Positions 36,044 through 45,398 of a stretch of 64,000 nucleotides of DNA are shown one piece after another. This DNA comes from Flavobacteriales bacterium. Lineage in GTDB: Bacteria > Bacteroidota > Bacteroidia > Flavobacteriales_D > Crocinitomicaceae. Made by a program: the position numbers and the translations under genes. The first letter of the stretch is position 1, and every line of letters begins with the position of its first letter. The notes beneath the pieces were generated by a model. It was not told the DNA's origin, did no database searches, and saw only the letters and a list, made by a program, of their open reading frames with translations. Where the stretch lies: contig JAKSBJ010000244.1 of NCBI GenBank assembly GCA_022361195.1, forward strand, positions 1 through 64,000, in the 5' to 3' direction.

Positions 36044-36747
36044 TACAAAAGGCAGGCATTATAGGGTTCTTTTTTGTGCTTTTTTCCGTTTGTTCTTTCT
36101 CTCAAAACATCGACTCTGCCAACGATACCATTCGCAATTGGTTTCCTCAAAAACTGGGAAAGGCTGAGTGGAAACCCATGATTGGTTTAGACGCCCGACG
36201 ATCCTGGTACGATGGGAATCCAATTAAAATAAATGGTCTTAGAATAGGCGCCACTTATAAAGGTATTCATCGTTTTGGAGGTGGATATTATTTCCTAAAA
36301 CGAAACAATCTATTTGATAATATAGCGGTAGACGATCCCGGAGCAACAGACACTTCTCTGGTTCGTTTTAGAATTAATTCCTTTGCCTTATTTTACCAAC
36401 GGACCGTTTACAAATCAGATCGGTGGGACGTGGCCATTCCGTTGATGTTCAGTTTTGGAAGCATTCGCGGTTTTTACGAAAACAATGCGGGGACCTTTGT
36501 TGAATACTTTCACGATCCTTATTCAGCTATGAATACTGGAGTAGATGCCAAATTTTTTGTTTTGCCCTGGTTAGCTCCAAGATTGCACCTTGGGTATCGC
36601 TTTACATTTAATACAACCAAATCGGTAAAAAAAGCATTTGACCGAATGTATTACGCCTGGGGAGTTTCTGTTTTACCCTTCGAATTAAAAAAATGGATTG
36701 AACAGCGAAAAGCTGAAGGAAGGAGTATTTTTGATCCTAGACCTTGA
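36040..36747 (+). CDS. Secreted beta-barrel-like protein of unknown function
   Basis: A 235-residue protein with a signal peptide about 1-21 (ending SVCSFSQ) followed by probable beta strands (KPMIGLDARRSWYDG, INGLRIGATYKGIHRFGGGYYFL, FRINSFALFYQRTVY, HLGYRFTFNTTKSVKK). This pattern suggests an outer-membrane barrel, but no named family is recognised. It overlaps topB by 4 bases and is the last gene of the thyA operon. Confidence 0.75.
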   Translation: MIQKAGIIGFFFVLFSVCSFSQNIDSANDTIRNWFPQKLGKAEWKPMIGLDARRSWYDGNPIKINGLRIGATYKGIHRFGGGYYFLKRNNLFDNIAVDDPGATDTSLVRFRINSFALFYQRTVYKSDRWDVAIPLMFSFGSIRGFYENNAGTFVEYFHDPYSAMNTGVDAKFFVLPWLAPRLHLGYRFTFNTTKSVKKAFDRMYYAWGVSVLPFELKKWIEQRKAEGRSIFDPRP

Positions 36748-36763
36748 AAAAAAGTCTTCAAGT

Positions 36764-36803
36764 CCGTTTTTTGAAAATTTTCACTTTTTCGCTTAAAAAA
36801 CGG
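36764..36803. repeat. Inverted repeat in the topB-mnmG spacer
   Basis: CCGTTTTTT at 36764-36772 and AAAAAACGG at 36795-36803 form a 9-base inverted repeat with a 22-base AT-rich loop. No clean T run follows on either strand, so it is a weak terminator at best. It lies between the end of the barrel gene (36747) and the end of mnmG (36919). Confidence 0.35.
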
Positions 36804-36860
36804 CTTTCAGAAGTCCGCGCTCTTAAACGATCGCCTTATAAGCAATATGATTTGACGTAA

Positions 36861-36879
36861 AAGGGGCTAAAACACCCTT
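36861..36879 (-). terminator. Weak terminator after mnmG
   Basis: Five-base stem AAGGG/CCCTT with a 9-base loop; on the minus strand it continues into TTTTACG. It begins 40 bases after the mnmG stop. The short stem makes it a tentative call. Confidence 0.35.
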
Positions 36880-36918
36880 AAATCGCTTTAAAATGAAAAT
36901 TTGATTCCGATTTTGACC

Positions 36919-38793
36919 TTAACGCCCTAAATGAACCAATAACACGGAAACATCCGATGGAGACACTCCACTTACGCGACTTGCTTGCCCAATTGTCTTT
37001 GGTTGGATTGCTTTTAATTTTTCAACCGCCTCAGCAGAAAGTGAAGGCAATTTTGAATAATCAGTATGCGCTGGAATTTTTACATTTTCCAATCGACTCA
37101 ACTTTTCAGCATTTTCTTCTTCACGTAAAATATATCCTGCATACTTAATTTGAATCTCAGCTTGAACCAAAACATCCACCCTCAAATTTTCAATGGATTC
37201 AATTTTACCTTTTAAGAAAGTTGAAATTTCCATTAAGTCATTTAAACCAATGTGTGGACGTTGCAATAACATTCCTGCTTTCATCTTCTGTTTAATTCGA
37301 GCAGAATTTCTTTCTTCCAAAAGCTCATTGATTTCATCCGGAGCAATGGATGTTTTGCTCAGTATCTTTTTAACCTCTTCTGTTTGTTCTATTTTTTCCT
37401 CTACCTTTTTCAAGGCATCATCAGAAGCTAGACCCAAATCGTATCCAATCTTGGTCAATCTTAAATCCGCATTATCTTGTCGGAGTAAAATTCTGAACTC
37501 AGCACGAGAGGTAAACATACGATAAGGCTCTTTTGTTCCTTTCGTAATTAGGTCGTCAATTAATACACCTATGTACGCTTCAGATCTTTTTAAGATGAAT
37601 TCCTCTTTACTATTTAATTTATTGTGCGCATTTATTCCTGCCATTAAACCTTGAGAAGCTGCTTCCTCATATCCGGTGGTTCCATTAATCTGTCCTGCGA
37701 AATATAAATTATCAACCAACTTTGTTTCTAAGGTGTGCTTTAATTGTGTTGGTGGAAAATAATCATACTCGATGGCATAGCCCGGACGAAACATTTTCAC
37801 GTTTTCAAAACCAGGAATGGTTTTCATTGCTTCCAGTTGAACCTCTTCAGGCAAAGATGTGCTGAATCCGTTGACATAAATCTCAACCGTATTCCAACCC
37901 TCAGGCTCTACAAAAATTTGATGACGATCTCTTTCCGAGAAACGATTGATTTTATCTTCAATAGAAGGACAGTATCTCGGCCCAACCGATTGAATGGATC
38001 CATTGAACATTGGAGATCGATCAAATCCACCTCTCAAAATTTCATGTGTCGTTGGATTCGTGTAAGTGATATAACAGCTTCTTTGTTTCTCCAAATGATT
38101 TGTTTCATTCGAAAAAGAAAACTTTGATGGATTTTCATCACCTGGTTGTTCTTCCATTTTAGAGTAGTCCAACGACCTTCCATCCACGCGAGGTGGTGTT
38201 CCCGTTTTCATTCTACCCGATTCAAAGCCCAAATCTTCTAACTGCTCCGTGATACCATAACTTGCACTTTCACCTGAACGACCCCCCTTGAAATTTTTCT
38301 CACCTAAATGAATCAATCCATTCAAAAAAGTTCCGTTCGTCAAAACAACAGCTTTGGATTTTATTTCCTGACCCATAACCGTTCTTACCCCCTTCAGCTT
38401 TCCATCTTCCACCAACAAGCCATTGACCATGTCTTGCCAAAAGTGGACATTTTCTGTTTGCTCCAAGAGCAATCTCCACTCCTCAGCAAAACGCATTCTA
38501 TCGTTTTGAGTTCGTGGCGACCACATTGCAGGACCCTTTGACAAGTTCAACATCTTGAATTGAATGGCCGACTTGTCGGTCACCATTCCCGAACCTCCAC
38601 CCAAGGCATCCACCTCCCGAACTATTTGTCCTTTTGCCACACCACCCATTGCAGGGTTACATGACATTTGTGCAATGGTTGCCAAATTCATTGTCACCAA
38701 CAAAACATTGGAACCCATCTTCGCAGCAGAATAGGCCGCCTCACATCCGGCATGACCTCCGCCCACAACTATAATATCGTACTCTGGTAACAT
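36919..38793 (-). CDS. mnmG: tRNA uridine-5-carboxymethylaminomethyl(34) synthesis protein MnmG
   Basis: A 624-residue FAD enzyme that, with MnmE, modifies the wobble uridine of certain tRNAs. The N-terminal dinucleotide motif [18 protein letters not shown] is at about 7-24, followed by [24 protein letters not shown] family motif, [11 protein letters not shown]-like, appears as [15 protein letters not shown] near 280, and the C-terminal [18 protein letters not shown] is present. Length matches the family. It starts 12 bases from a perfect parS site. mnmG lies near the replication origin in many bacteria. Confidence 0.97.
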   Translation of the reverse strand: MLPEYDIIVVGGGHAGCEAAYSAAKMGSNVLLVTMNLATIAQMSCNPAMGGVAKGQIVREVDALGGGSGMVTDKSAIQFKMLNLSKGPAMWSPRTQNDRMRFAEEWRLLLEQTENVHFWQDMVNGLLVEDGKLKGVRTVMGQEIKSKAVVLTNGTFLNGLIHLGEKNFKGGRSGESASYGITEQLEDLGFESGRMKTGTPPRVDGRSLDYSKMEEQPGDENPSKFSFSNETNHLEKQRSCYITYTNPTTHEILRGGFDRSPMFNGSIQSVGPRYCPSIEDKINRFSERDRHQIFVEPEGWNTVEIYVNGFSTSLPEEVQLEAMKTIPGFENVKMFRPGYAIEYDYFPPTQLKHTLETKLVDNLYFAGQINGTTGYEEAASQGLMAGINAHNKLNSKEEFILKRSEAYIGVLIDDLITKGTKEPYRMFTSRAEFRILLRQDNADLRLTKIGYDLGLASDDALKKVEEKIEQTEEVKKILSKTSIAPDEINELLEERNSARIKQKMKAGMLLQRPHIGLNDLMEISTFLKGKIESIENLRVDVLVQAEIQIKYAGYILREEENAEKLSRLENVKIPAHTDYSKLPSLSAEAVEKLKAIQPKTIGQASRVSGVSPSDVSVLLVHLGR

Positions 38794-38804
38794 TATTTCA
38801 AAAA

Positions 38805-38820
38805 TGTTTCACGTGAAACA
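38805..38820. promoter_or_regulatory. parS: parS site 1 (ParB-binding palindrome)
   Basis: TGTTTCACGTGAAACA is a perfect 16-base palindrome and matches the bacterial parS consensus TGTTNCACGTGAAACA. ParB binds it to load the chromosome partition complex. It lies in the 41-base gap between ybeY and mnmG. Confidence 0.88.
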
Positions 38821-38830
38821 AAACTAAGAA

Positions 38831-38846
38831 TGTTTCACGTGAAACC
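38831..38846. promoter_or_regulatory. parS: parS site 2, overlapping the ybeY stop
   Basis: TGTTTCACGTGAAACC, identical to site 1 except for the last base; the central GTTTCACGTGAAAC is intact. It starts 26 bases from the start of site 1 and includes the last codons and stop of ybeY (reading GFT-stop). Confidence 0.82.
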
Positions 38847-39266
38847 ATTTCTTAATTTCAAACTCATCTCTTCTTTTTTTCTCATCAACTCTGACTCCTC
38901 CTCCGTTTTATCTTTATACCCTATAAGGTGCAACAAACCATGGACCATTACTCGACACAACTCATCATAAACTGACCCATTCCCAAACTTTACTGCATTA
39001 TCCTTAACACGATCATAACTAATAAAAACCTCTCCATTCAAACTAACACCTTCGTTATAGCCAAAAGTAATCACATCGGTAAAATAATCATGATCCAAAT
39101 AATCCTTATTCATCTCCTTCAAATCTTCATCCGAACAAAACACATAACCCAAAAATTCAATTTCTGAACCCTCCTGTCGAGCCACTTCGTTTAGCCATAA
39201 ACTAAAAAATTCCGAACCAAAGTCCGGAATTTCCATATCAATAAAATCGTATGTAATATTATCCAT
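38835..39266 (-). CDS. ybeY: Endoribonuclease YbeY
   Basis: A 143-residue metal-dependent RNase that matures 16S rRNA and acts in ribosome quality control. The metal site is HGLLHLIGYKD: two histidines are present, and the third ligand is Asp in KDK instead of the His of the E. coli GYDH motif. I believe the Bacteroidota proteins commonly have this form. The start overlaps the RsbW-like gene by 8 bases. The stop lies inside parS site 2. Confidence 0.95.
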   Translation of the reverse strand: MDNITYDFIDMEIPDFGSEFFSLWLNEVARQEGSEIEFLGYVFCSDEDLKEMNKDYLDHDYFTDVITFGYNEGVSLNGEVFISYDRVKDNAVKFGNGSVYDELCRVMVHGLLHLIGYKDKTEEESELMRKKEEMSLKLRNGFT

Positions 39267-39660
39267 TATTCATTGCAAAGGTAATACTTACTTTTGAACC
39301 ACTCTCATCGAACTCCACTCCGTCGGACAAACTCTTCATTAAAAAGATTCCTCGGCCGTTTAATTTTTCCAAATTCTCCGGTGCAGTTGGATCAGGCAAG
39401 TTCTCAAAGTCGAACCCCTCTCCTTCATCGTGAACGGTAAACACAACCTTCTTTTCATTTTGTTCTACCGAAACTACAACCCGCTTTTCGGGCAAACTAT
39501 GGTTCCCATGAACTATGGCGTTATTTACCGCCTCCGTAACCGCGATGAGGACGTTTCCATAACTATCCTCATTTAAGCTGAGCTCTTCGCAAACCGAATC
39601 AATCATTGATTCTACCTCAGCTATCTTATCCAAGCTAGATGCAATCTCAATACTTTGCAT
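39259..39660 (-). CDS. RsbW/SpoIIAB-like serine kinase ATPase
   Basis: A 133-residue GHKL-type ATPase of the anti-sigma-factor kinase group. The N box is visible in AVTEAVNNAIVHGNH, then DEGEGFDF (G1 box) and GRGIFLMKSLSDGVEF (G2 box). In Gram-positive systems such proteins phosphorylate STAS antagonists and hold sigma factors, and SpoIIE phosphatases reverse them. The three SpoIIE proteins in this window are possible counterparts, but they are not adjacent. It starts 3 bases after DUF4175 and overlaps ybeY by 8, so it is part of that operon. Confidence 0.88.
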   Translation of the reverse strand: MQSIEIASSLDKIAEVESMIDSVCEELSLNEDSYGNVLIAVTEAVNNAIVHGNHSLPEKRVVVSVEQNEKKVVFTVHDEGEGFDFENLPDPTAPENLEKLNGRGIFLMKSLSDGVEFDESGSKVSITFAMNNG

Positions 39661-39663
39661 TAA

Positions 39664-42600
39664 TTATTCATTTACAGAATTAAAATACTCATTCACTAAG
39701 GCCTTATAATAGACTCTCAGTTCCACCGGAAGTGAGCGTAAAAACTCCACTTCGGCTTTTTTCTTTCTATTATACTCTGTAAATTCAATTAAGTTACCTT
39801 CTTCCTTATTTTTTCCTTCTTCGGATTCTCTTTCTTCACTATAACCCCTTTCTCTTAAAGCCTTTTCGCTTTCTAAAAGTCGTGTTAAAATATCTTCCTG
39901 TCTTTTCACAAAATCATTTCCAATCTTCCCATTTAGTAAATCCTCCTCCATTTGATCAAGGTCCTCAATTAAATCATTTAAGCTGTTTCCGTTTCCACTT
40001 CCATCCTTATTTAGTTCCTGTCGCATCTTTTTTAACGACTCTCGAATTTGTCCTTGCTGTGCCGCCATTTTTGCAACCTCTTTTGGTGACAAGCCAGGAA
40101 TACTTCCCATTCCTCCACTTCCACCAGGTTTGTTTCCTTGCTCGTTTTGCCCATCTTCTCCACCTGGTTTTTTACCACCTTTCATTTTACCAATCTGATC
40201 TTTTAATGCATCCTTCATCTGTTGCATGCTCATTTGACCACCCTTTGATTTTGATTGTCCCTGTCCTTGACCGCCCGGATTGTTGCATGAGCCTCCTCCC
40301 GATTGTTGTGAAGCAGCCTGTTGTTGCATTTGATTTAAAACCTCCGACAACATTAAAGCAAGATCATTATATCCGGTCATGGTATATTGTTGATGCTGTT
40401 TTAGAACACCCGTATTTCGCTCCTCAGAATAGATTAAAGATTTATTGAGGTTATATTCCAATTCCGACAATTCCTCATTAATAAAAGTAGAAAGTTGGAA
40501 TACTCTTTTACTTAAGGCCACCAAAGAATCATTGACAATTTCTGTATTTCTATCAATGTCCAATTGCTTTCTATTCAACTCCAAATAATACGGGTCGGAT
40601 GTCTTTGTAACCTCATATTCATTCATCAGGTTTTCCTGATCATGCGATAACATAACCAAATTCTCAAGCAGATAACGCAAGGCATCCATATCCTCAGCTT
40701 GCTGCTGAGCTTGCATTTGTGATTGCATCTGACTCGCCCTCTCAGCCATCTCTTTCATCCCATCAGAAGCGTCCTTTTGACTTTCCGATGATTTTTTCTT
40801 CTTATCATCACCCAACTTCTCCTCTGCATCATGCAGGTTTTCCTCCACCTCTTTTTCCAACTCCTCGTCAAACTCCATATCACGAGGATTCTCCAAGTCC
40901 TCATTTTTTTCTTGAATCTCATCAATGTCTTCCTTGATTTCTTCAAACTTTTCATTGATCTTTTCTTGCTCCTTCTTTAACTCTTCCGAATCTGAATTCT
41001 TGTCCTGAGTTTGTTCGTTTAACTCATCCTGCTGTTTTGCTAAGTCCTCTAATTGCTCCTGTAAATTTTCCAACTTCTGATCCAACTCCATGTTCTTGAA
41101 CAGTTCCAAAGTCCGATCCAATTCCTCCTCCATGTTCTCCGTCTCCATTTCCATTTGCTCCATCTTCTCTAACAGTTCGTCTTTGTTCATCTCTTCCATC
41201 AACTCCTGAAGCTCCTCTAACAACTCCTTCATCTCATCATCCAGTAATTCCTCTAACAACTTTTCTAATTGTTCCTGTTTCTCTTTCAATTCTTCAGAAT
41301 TTTCGAGGAAATTATCCTTCTCCGTCTGGTTCTTATCAAACTCCTTTTTTAGGTCCTCAATCTTTTTGGTTAAGTCTTTTTGAAGGTTTAAAAGATTCTC
41401 CAAACTTTGTTTATCCTTCCAATCCAAATTGGCCTTATTGACCATATTACTTTTAATGTCCTTTATCTTTTTCTTCAACTCACTAGCATCCGATAAAGCT
41501 TCGTCCATTTCCTTTTTTATCTGATCATCTTTTTCGCTCAATAAATTATCCAACTCATCGAGTTCAGGAACCGCGAAAATTTGTTTCGAAGAAGAAGTAG
41601 ATTTAAATCCATTCAGCTCATCATTGTCAGTAACAACAAAAGAATATTCCAACCGGTCTCCCGGGGACAAATCAAAATTCTCAAGATTGATGTAATATGA
41701 AAACAACTGTTGTGTAACATTACCTTTTACACTTAGCGGTTTTATTCTTGAATAAGAAGTATCCTTACCTATTACCTTGATAACTGCCGCCAAACTTCTG
41801 AAGCCATAATCATCTCCTATAGTTCCCTCAACAAAACGTTTCAAATTATTGGTAGAGTCAATTTCCTCCTTAATTGTAATAGTAGGATATTCGTCTTTTA
41901 TAACACCCACATTATACTTTAGCGAATCTGCATTTTCAATTTCATCCGAGCTAAGTGTCAATAAATACTCCTGAGAACTGAAAAATTTATGCCTAAAACT
42001 ATATCCATTAGACACTGAGTTTTTCAAGCTAATCGTGGTATCGTTAAACACAGCGTTTAGGGCTGATAAGTTGCTCGCTTCAATATTCCACTCTATTGTT
42101 GATCCTTCAGGCACCGTGATATCGCCCGTGTTATTAAATTTTTCATTCGCCCTTCCAGTATGCTTTGGATAAACCACCGATAAATCAATTGATTCGATAA
42201 TTGGTTTCTTCAATACGCTTACCGTAAATTTCTCTGACTTAAAACCATTCGCTTCACAGACAAACTCCAAATCCTCATTTAGATTATTGAATTTGTATTC
42301 AAACTTAATCTTGGATGACTGACGTAAATTATACGTTCCTAAATTAGATTCAATCTTTAACTCATTTGGAATCTCCTCTCCAACCAACTTCATCTCTAAA
42401 AGATAATCTTCTCCTTCCTTGGTTTCGGTATTACTTAAGAGAACAAAATCAAAAGGAGCTTCCTCCTCAAACTCCTCGGCAAAATACACCACTCGCTCCG
42501 TACCATCAAGAAATAAATCGGGCTTTGCAATTCCGATAATACTCATTACCAAAATGATTGGTAAAAGATATTTTAGGTAACGTTTATTTTCCCGAATATC

Positions 42601-43044
42601 AATTCCGGTTGAAAAAGGAACCACCGAAAGTTTTGCTGCCCTCTGCTCAATGCTTGCATTAACCAACTCCATATTTAAAGTTGTATCTCCTTTATTTTCA
42701 TGCAGTTGCAATGTGTTTTTCAGCTTATCTTCAATGTCAGGAAAAATTCCGCCAATCATCTCAGATGCCTCCATCAAACTAAGGTGTTTACCTAATTTAT
42801 TGAGCTTAAACAGTGGTATAATTAAAAAGCGAATCAATAAAACAGTATTGATTCCGATAAAACTCAACAAAAGAAAGAGCCTCATTCCCGAGCCAAAACG
42901 TCCCATATATTCAAGCGTTGCGATAACAGCATAGCTCAATAACAAAATCACCAAAAAGAGAATACCCCCTTTTACCATTTGGTTGGTGTAGTACTTTTTT
43001 ATAAAAAGCTCTATTTGATTTATGACCTTTTGAAAGTTATTCAA
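39664..43044 (-). CDS. DUF4175 family membrane protein with long acidic coiled coil
   Basis: A 1126-residue protein. TM helices at about 23-45 and 52-75 (GGILFLVILLLSYAVIATL; RLFLLLSFIGINTVLLI) and another near 160 (LPIILVMSIIGI). The region to about 480 resembles beta domains of DUF4175. Then about 500-760 is a Glu/Lys/Leu-rich coiled coil with repeated LEELLDDEMKELLEEL-type heptads. About 900-1010 is Gln/Gly/Ser rich with QQQAASQQSGGGS. A Glu-rich C-terminus ends with a folded 30 residues. DUF4175 proteins are common in Bacteroidota; the role is unknown. Starts the operon with the RsbW-like ATPase, ybeY and mnmG. Confidence 0.87.
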   Translation of the reverse strand: MNNFQKVINQIELFIKKYYTNQMVKGGILFLVILLLSYAVIATLEYMGRFGSGMRLFLLLSFIGINTVLLIRFLIIPLFKLNKLGKHLSLMEASEMIGGIFPDIEDKLKNTLQLHENKGDTTLNMELVNASIEQRAAKLSVVPFSTGIDIRENKRYLKYLLPIILVMSIIGIAKPDLFLDGTERVVYFAEEFEEEAPFDFVLLSNTETKEGEDYLLEMKLVGEEIPNELKIESNLGTYNLRQSSKIKFEYKFNNLNEDLEFVCEANGFKSEKFTVSVLKKPIIESIDLSVVYPKHTGRANEKFNNTGDITVPEGSTIEWNIEASNLSALNAVFNDTTISLKNSVSNGYSFRHKFFSSQEYLLTLSSDEIENADSLKYNVGVIKDEYPTITIKEEIDSTNNLKRFVEGTIGDDYGFRSLAAVIKVIGKDTSYSRIKPLSVKGNVTQQLFSYYINLENFDLSPGDRLEYSFVVTDNDELNGFKSTSSSKQIFAVPELDELDNLLSEKDDQIKKEMDEALSDASELKKKIKDIKSNMVNKANLDWKDKQSLENLLNLQKDLTKKIEDLKKEFDKNQTEKDNFLENSEELKEKQEQLEKLLEELLDDEMKELLEELQELMEEMNKDELLEKMEQMEMETENMEEELDRTLELFKNMELDQKLENLQEQLEDLAKQQDELNEQTQDKNSDSEELKKEQEKINEKFEEIKEDIDEIQEKNEDLENPRDMEFDEELEKEVEENLHDAEEKLGDDKKKKSSESQKDASDGMKEMAERASQMQSQMQAQQQAEDMDALRYLLENLVMLSHDQENLMNEYEVTKTSDPYYLELNRKQLDIDRNTEIVNDSLVALSKRVFQLSTFINEELSELEYNLNKSLIYSEERNTGVLKQHQQYTMTGYNDLALMLSEVLNQMQQQAASQQSGGGSCNNPGGQGQGQSKSKGGQMSMQQMKDALKDQIGKMKGGKKPGGEDGQNEQGNKPGGSGGMGSIPGLSPKEVAKMAAQQGQIRESLKKMRQELNKDGSGNGNSLNDLIEDLDQMEEDLLNGKIGNDFVKRQEDILTRLLESEKALRERGYSEERESEEGKNKEEGNLIEFTEYNRKKKAEVEFLRSLPVELRVYYKALVNEYFNSVNE

Positions 43045-43183
43045 GACGTTCTAATTTTTTGAAGAAGCTATTAAAGATAAGCCTTTCCTCTATACCATAC
43101 AATAATCATGCTAAGAAGTTCAATTATTTAACGTTTTTAAACCTAATATCTTACCCTGTAAGCATTTTATTAGCTTATTCTAT

Positions 43184-43191
43184 ATCTTTGC
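43184..43191 (+). promoter_or_regulatory. -7 box of gltX
   Basis: TATCTTTG matches TANNTTTG, 17 bases before the gltX ATG. It shows that the long upstream in-frame extension (from 43059) is not coding. Confidence 0.65.
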
Positions 43192-43208
43192 CGCCAAAAC
43201 GAAAAAAG

Positions 43209-44741
43209 ATGTCTGAAAAAGTACGTGTTCGCTTTGCTCCTAGTCCAACAGGGCCCCTTCATATGGGTGGAGTTAGAACTGCTCTCTATAATTACCTCTT
43301 TGCTAAAAGTAAGGGAGGTGACTTTATTCTACGAATTGAGGATACCGACGAGAAACGTTTCGTACCTGGTGCGCAGCAATACATCATTGATTCTTTAAAA
43401 TGGTGTGGCATTGAGCCCAACGAAGGTGCTTCTTATGGTGGAGAAAAGGGTCCTTATGTTCAATCAGAACGGAAAGACATCTATAAACAATACGCTGATC
43501 AACTCATTGAGAGCGGAAACGCTTATTATGCTTTTGACACGGCTGATGATTTAGACAATATGCGTAAACAAGCTCAAGAAATGGGCTTGGCCAATTGGCA
43601 ATATAATGGCGTGACACGATCATCCATGAAAAATTCTATTTCTCTTTCCAAAGAGGAAGTGGAAAAACGAATTGCCAATGGGGATCCTTACACCATCCGT
43701 TTTAAAATGCCACGAAATGTAGATGTTAAGTTCGAGGATGAGATCCGTGGATGGGTAACTGTAAACACGAATAACCTTGACGATAAGGTTTTGTATAAAG
43801 AAACTGGTATGCCTACCTATCATATGGCCAACATCATCGATGACCATTTGATGGAAATTTCGCACGTAATTCGTGGAGAAGAATGGCTGCCTTCTGCACC
43901 TTTACATGTTCTACTTTATCAGGCAATGGGATGGGAAGCTCCAAAATTTGCTCACCTTCCGTTAATTCTTCGCCCAGATGGTAATGGGAAATTAAGTAAA
44001 CGAGATGGTGATCGATTAGGATTTCCAGTATTTCCTTTAAACTGGACAACAGCTGAGGGAGAACTTTATTCCGGTTATAAAGAGGCTGGTTATTTCAATG
44101 AAGCTTTTGTCAATATGTTAGCTTTCTTAGGATGGAATCCTGGAACGAATGATGAAATTTTTAGTCTTCAAGAATTGGTTGATAGCTTTAGCCTAGAACG
44201 CGTTGGTAAATCAGGCGCTCGATTTGATCCGGACAAAACCAAATGGTTTAACCAGGTTTATTTACGTTCCAAATCTAACGAAGAGTTAGCTGATCTTATT
44301 CAACCATTAGTTGAGGGAGACTTTGATTCTACATACCTTGCTGGGGTTTGTGAATTAATGAAAGAACGTGCTTCTTTCCCTGTGGATATTTTAAATGATG
44401 GAGATTATTTCTTCAACGAAATTTCGGATTACGATCAAAAAACCATTCGTAAAAAATGGAAAGAGGATAGTCCAACAATCATGAATGACTTAATCAACGA
44501 GTTTAAGGCATTAGATTCTTTCACTGCTGCTGACATTGAGCGTGTATTCTCCGAATATTTGACCAAAAACGAATATGGTTTTGGTAAAGTTGGACCATCA
44601 TTCCGTTTATTAGTAACCGGAAAAGGAATGGGACCGTCAATGTTTGATATTTGTGCTCTATTAGGAAAAGACAAAGTACTGGACAGAATGGTTGAAGGAA
44701 TTGAAAAAGTTGAAGCTCTTAAAAACGCTGCTGCTGAATGA
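43209..44741 (+). CDS. gltX: Glutamyl-tRNA synthetase
   Basis: A 510-residue class I synthetase that charges tRNA-Glu. The ATG at 43209 begins the standard N-terminus MSEKVRVRFAPSPTG; a 50-residue longer frame contains the promoter. The HIGH-like motif is PTGPLHMGGVRTALYNY and the KMSKS-like motif is KLSKRDGDR. The C-terminal anticodon-binding domain follows after about residue 340. Length and order fit the family. The stop overlaps folB by 4 bases. Confidence 0.98.
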   Translation: MSEKVRVRFAPSPTGPLHMGGVRTALYNYLFAKSKGGDFILRIEDTDEKRFVPGAQQYIIDSLKWCGIEPNEGASYGGEKGPYVQSERKDIYKQYADQLIESGNAYYAFDTADDLDNMRKQAQEMGLANWQYNGVTRSSMKNSISLSKEEVEKRIANGDPYTIRFKMPRNVDVKFEDEIRGWVTVNTNNLDDKVLYKETGMPTYHMANIIDDHLMEISHVIRGEEWLPSAPLHVLLYQAMGWEAPKFAHLPLILRPDGNGKLSKRDGDRLGFPVFPLNWTTAEGELYSGYKEAGYFNEAFVNMLAFLGWNPGTNDEIFSLQELVDSFSLERVGKSGARFDPDKTKWFNQVYLRSKSNEELADLIQPLVEGDFDSTYLAGVCELMKERASFPVDILNDGDYFFNEISDYDQKTIRKKWKEDSPTIMNDLINEFKALDSFTAADIERVFSEYLTKNEYGFGKVGPSFRLLVTGKGMGPSMFDICALLGKDKVLDRMVEGIEKVEALKNAAAE

Positions 44742-45091
44742 AACATTTAATTGAAGTTAGTGGAATAGAAGTTTTTGCCTACCATGGTTGTATGGAAGAA
44801 GAGAGCCGGCTGGGAGGTAAGTACATTGTTGACATTCAGTTGGAAACCAATTTTCAAAAAGCGGCCGAAACAGATGAGTTGATTGATACAATTGATTACG
44901 TTGAAATTCGCCAAATTGTCGTAGAAGAAATGGCTATTCGTTCTAAACTAATTGAACATGTAGGTCATCGTATTCTTCAACGTTTCCAAAAAGCTTTTCC
45001 TGTACTTCACCGTTCAAGAATAAAAGTGCGGAAATTAAATCCTCCAATTGAGGGTGTTGTAAAAGAAGTGGCAATTGTAATCGAAGCATAG
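44738..45091 (+). CDS. folB: Dihydroneopterin aldolase
   Basis: A 117-residue enzyme of folate synthesis that converts dihydroneopterin to hydroxymethyl-dihydropterin and glycolaldehyde. The signature GIEVFAYHGCMEEE near the N-terminus, DTIDYVEIRQIV in the middle, and RIKVRKLNPPIEG with the active lysine are visible. It overlaps gltX by ATGA. Followed by tRNA-Cys after 86 bases. Confidence 0.94.
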   Translation: MKHLIEVSGIEVFAYHGCMEEESRLGGKYIVDIQLETNFQKAAETDELIDTIDYVEIRQIVVEEMAIRSKLIEHVGHRILQRFQKAFPVLHRSRIKVRKLNPPIEGVVKEVAIVIEA

Positions 45092-45115
45092 GGCTGTTTC
45101 ATTTGAAATTTTTCC

Positions 45116-45123
45116 TATCTTTG
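45116..45123 (+). promoter_or_regulatory. -7 box of tRNA-Cys
   Basis: TATCTTTG is identical to the gltX box and lies 54 bases before the tRNA. It implies separate transcription of the tRNA. Confidence 0.5.
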
Positions 45124-45177
45124 CCCCACTTCAACGGAAGGCATTAAGGTATTTTTTGGTAAAACCTCTTTATTCAA

Positions 45178-45248
45178 GGTCCTGTGGCCGAGTGGCTAGG
45201 CAGTGGTCTGCAAAACCATCTACAGCGGTTCGAATCCGCTCGGGACCT
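45178..45248 (+). tRNA. tRNA-Cys (GCA)
   Basis: A 71-base cloverleaf: acceptor GGTCCTG/CGGGACC with one G-T pair, D arm GCC/GGC, anticodon arm GTGGT-CTGCAAA-ACCAT giving anticodon GCA, T arm AGCGG-TTCGAAT-CCGCT, and discriminator T, as expected for tRNA-Cys. CCA is not encoded. It follows folB and its own -7 box, and is closely followed by a terminator. Confidence 0.97.
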
Positions 45249-45251
45249 CAG

Positions 45252-45284
45252 AAAACCCCATTAGCAAAAGCTAATGGGGTTTTT
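45252..45284 (+). terminator. Terminator after tRNA-Cys
   Basis: Perfect hairpin: arms AACCCCATTAGC and GCTAATGGGGTT, AAAA loop, then further T residues. It begins four bases after the tRNA. Confidence 0.9.
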
Positions 45285-45398
45285 ATTTGGACTTAACGAA
45301 TCAAGCTTGCTTGAATGAGTTAGGGACAAATAAAAAAGCTGCTGTGCAACAGCAAAGGTTTTTCTGGTGTTGATTTAACCCTCATAGGATCATAAAAT

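Noticed and set aside
40719-40955. Frames inside the coiled-coil region of DUF4175
   Set aside because: They are shadows of the Glu/Lys-rich sequence and have no start region or family.
43059-43208. 50-codon upstream extension of gltX
   Set aside because: It contains the promoter box TATCTTTG at 43184-43191, and its residues do not resemble any glutamyl-tRNA synthetase N-terminus.
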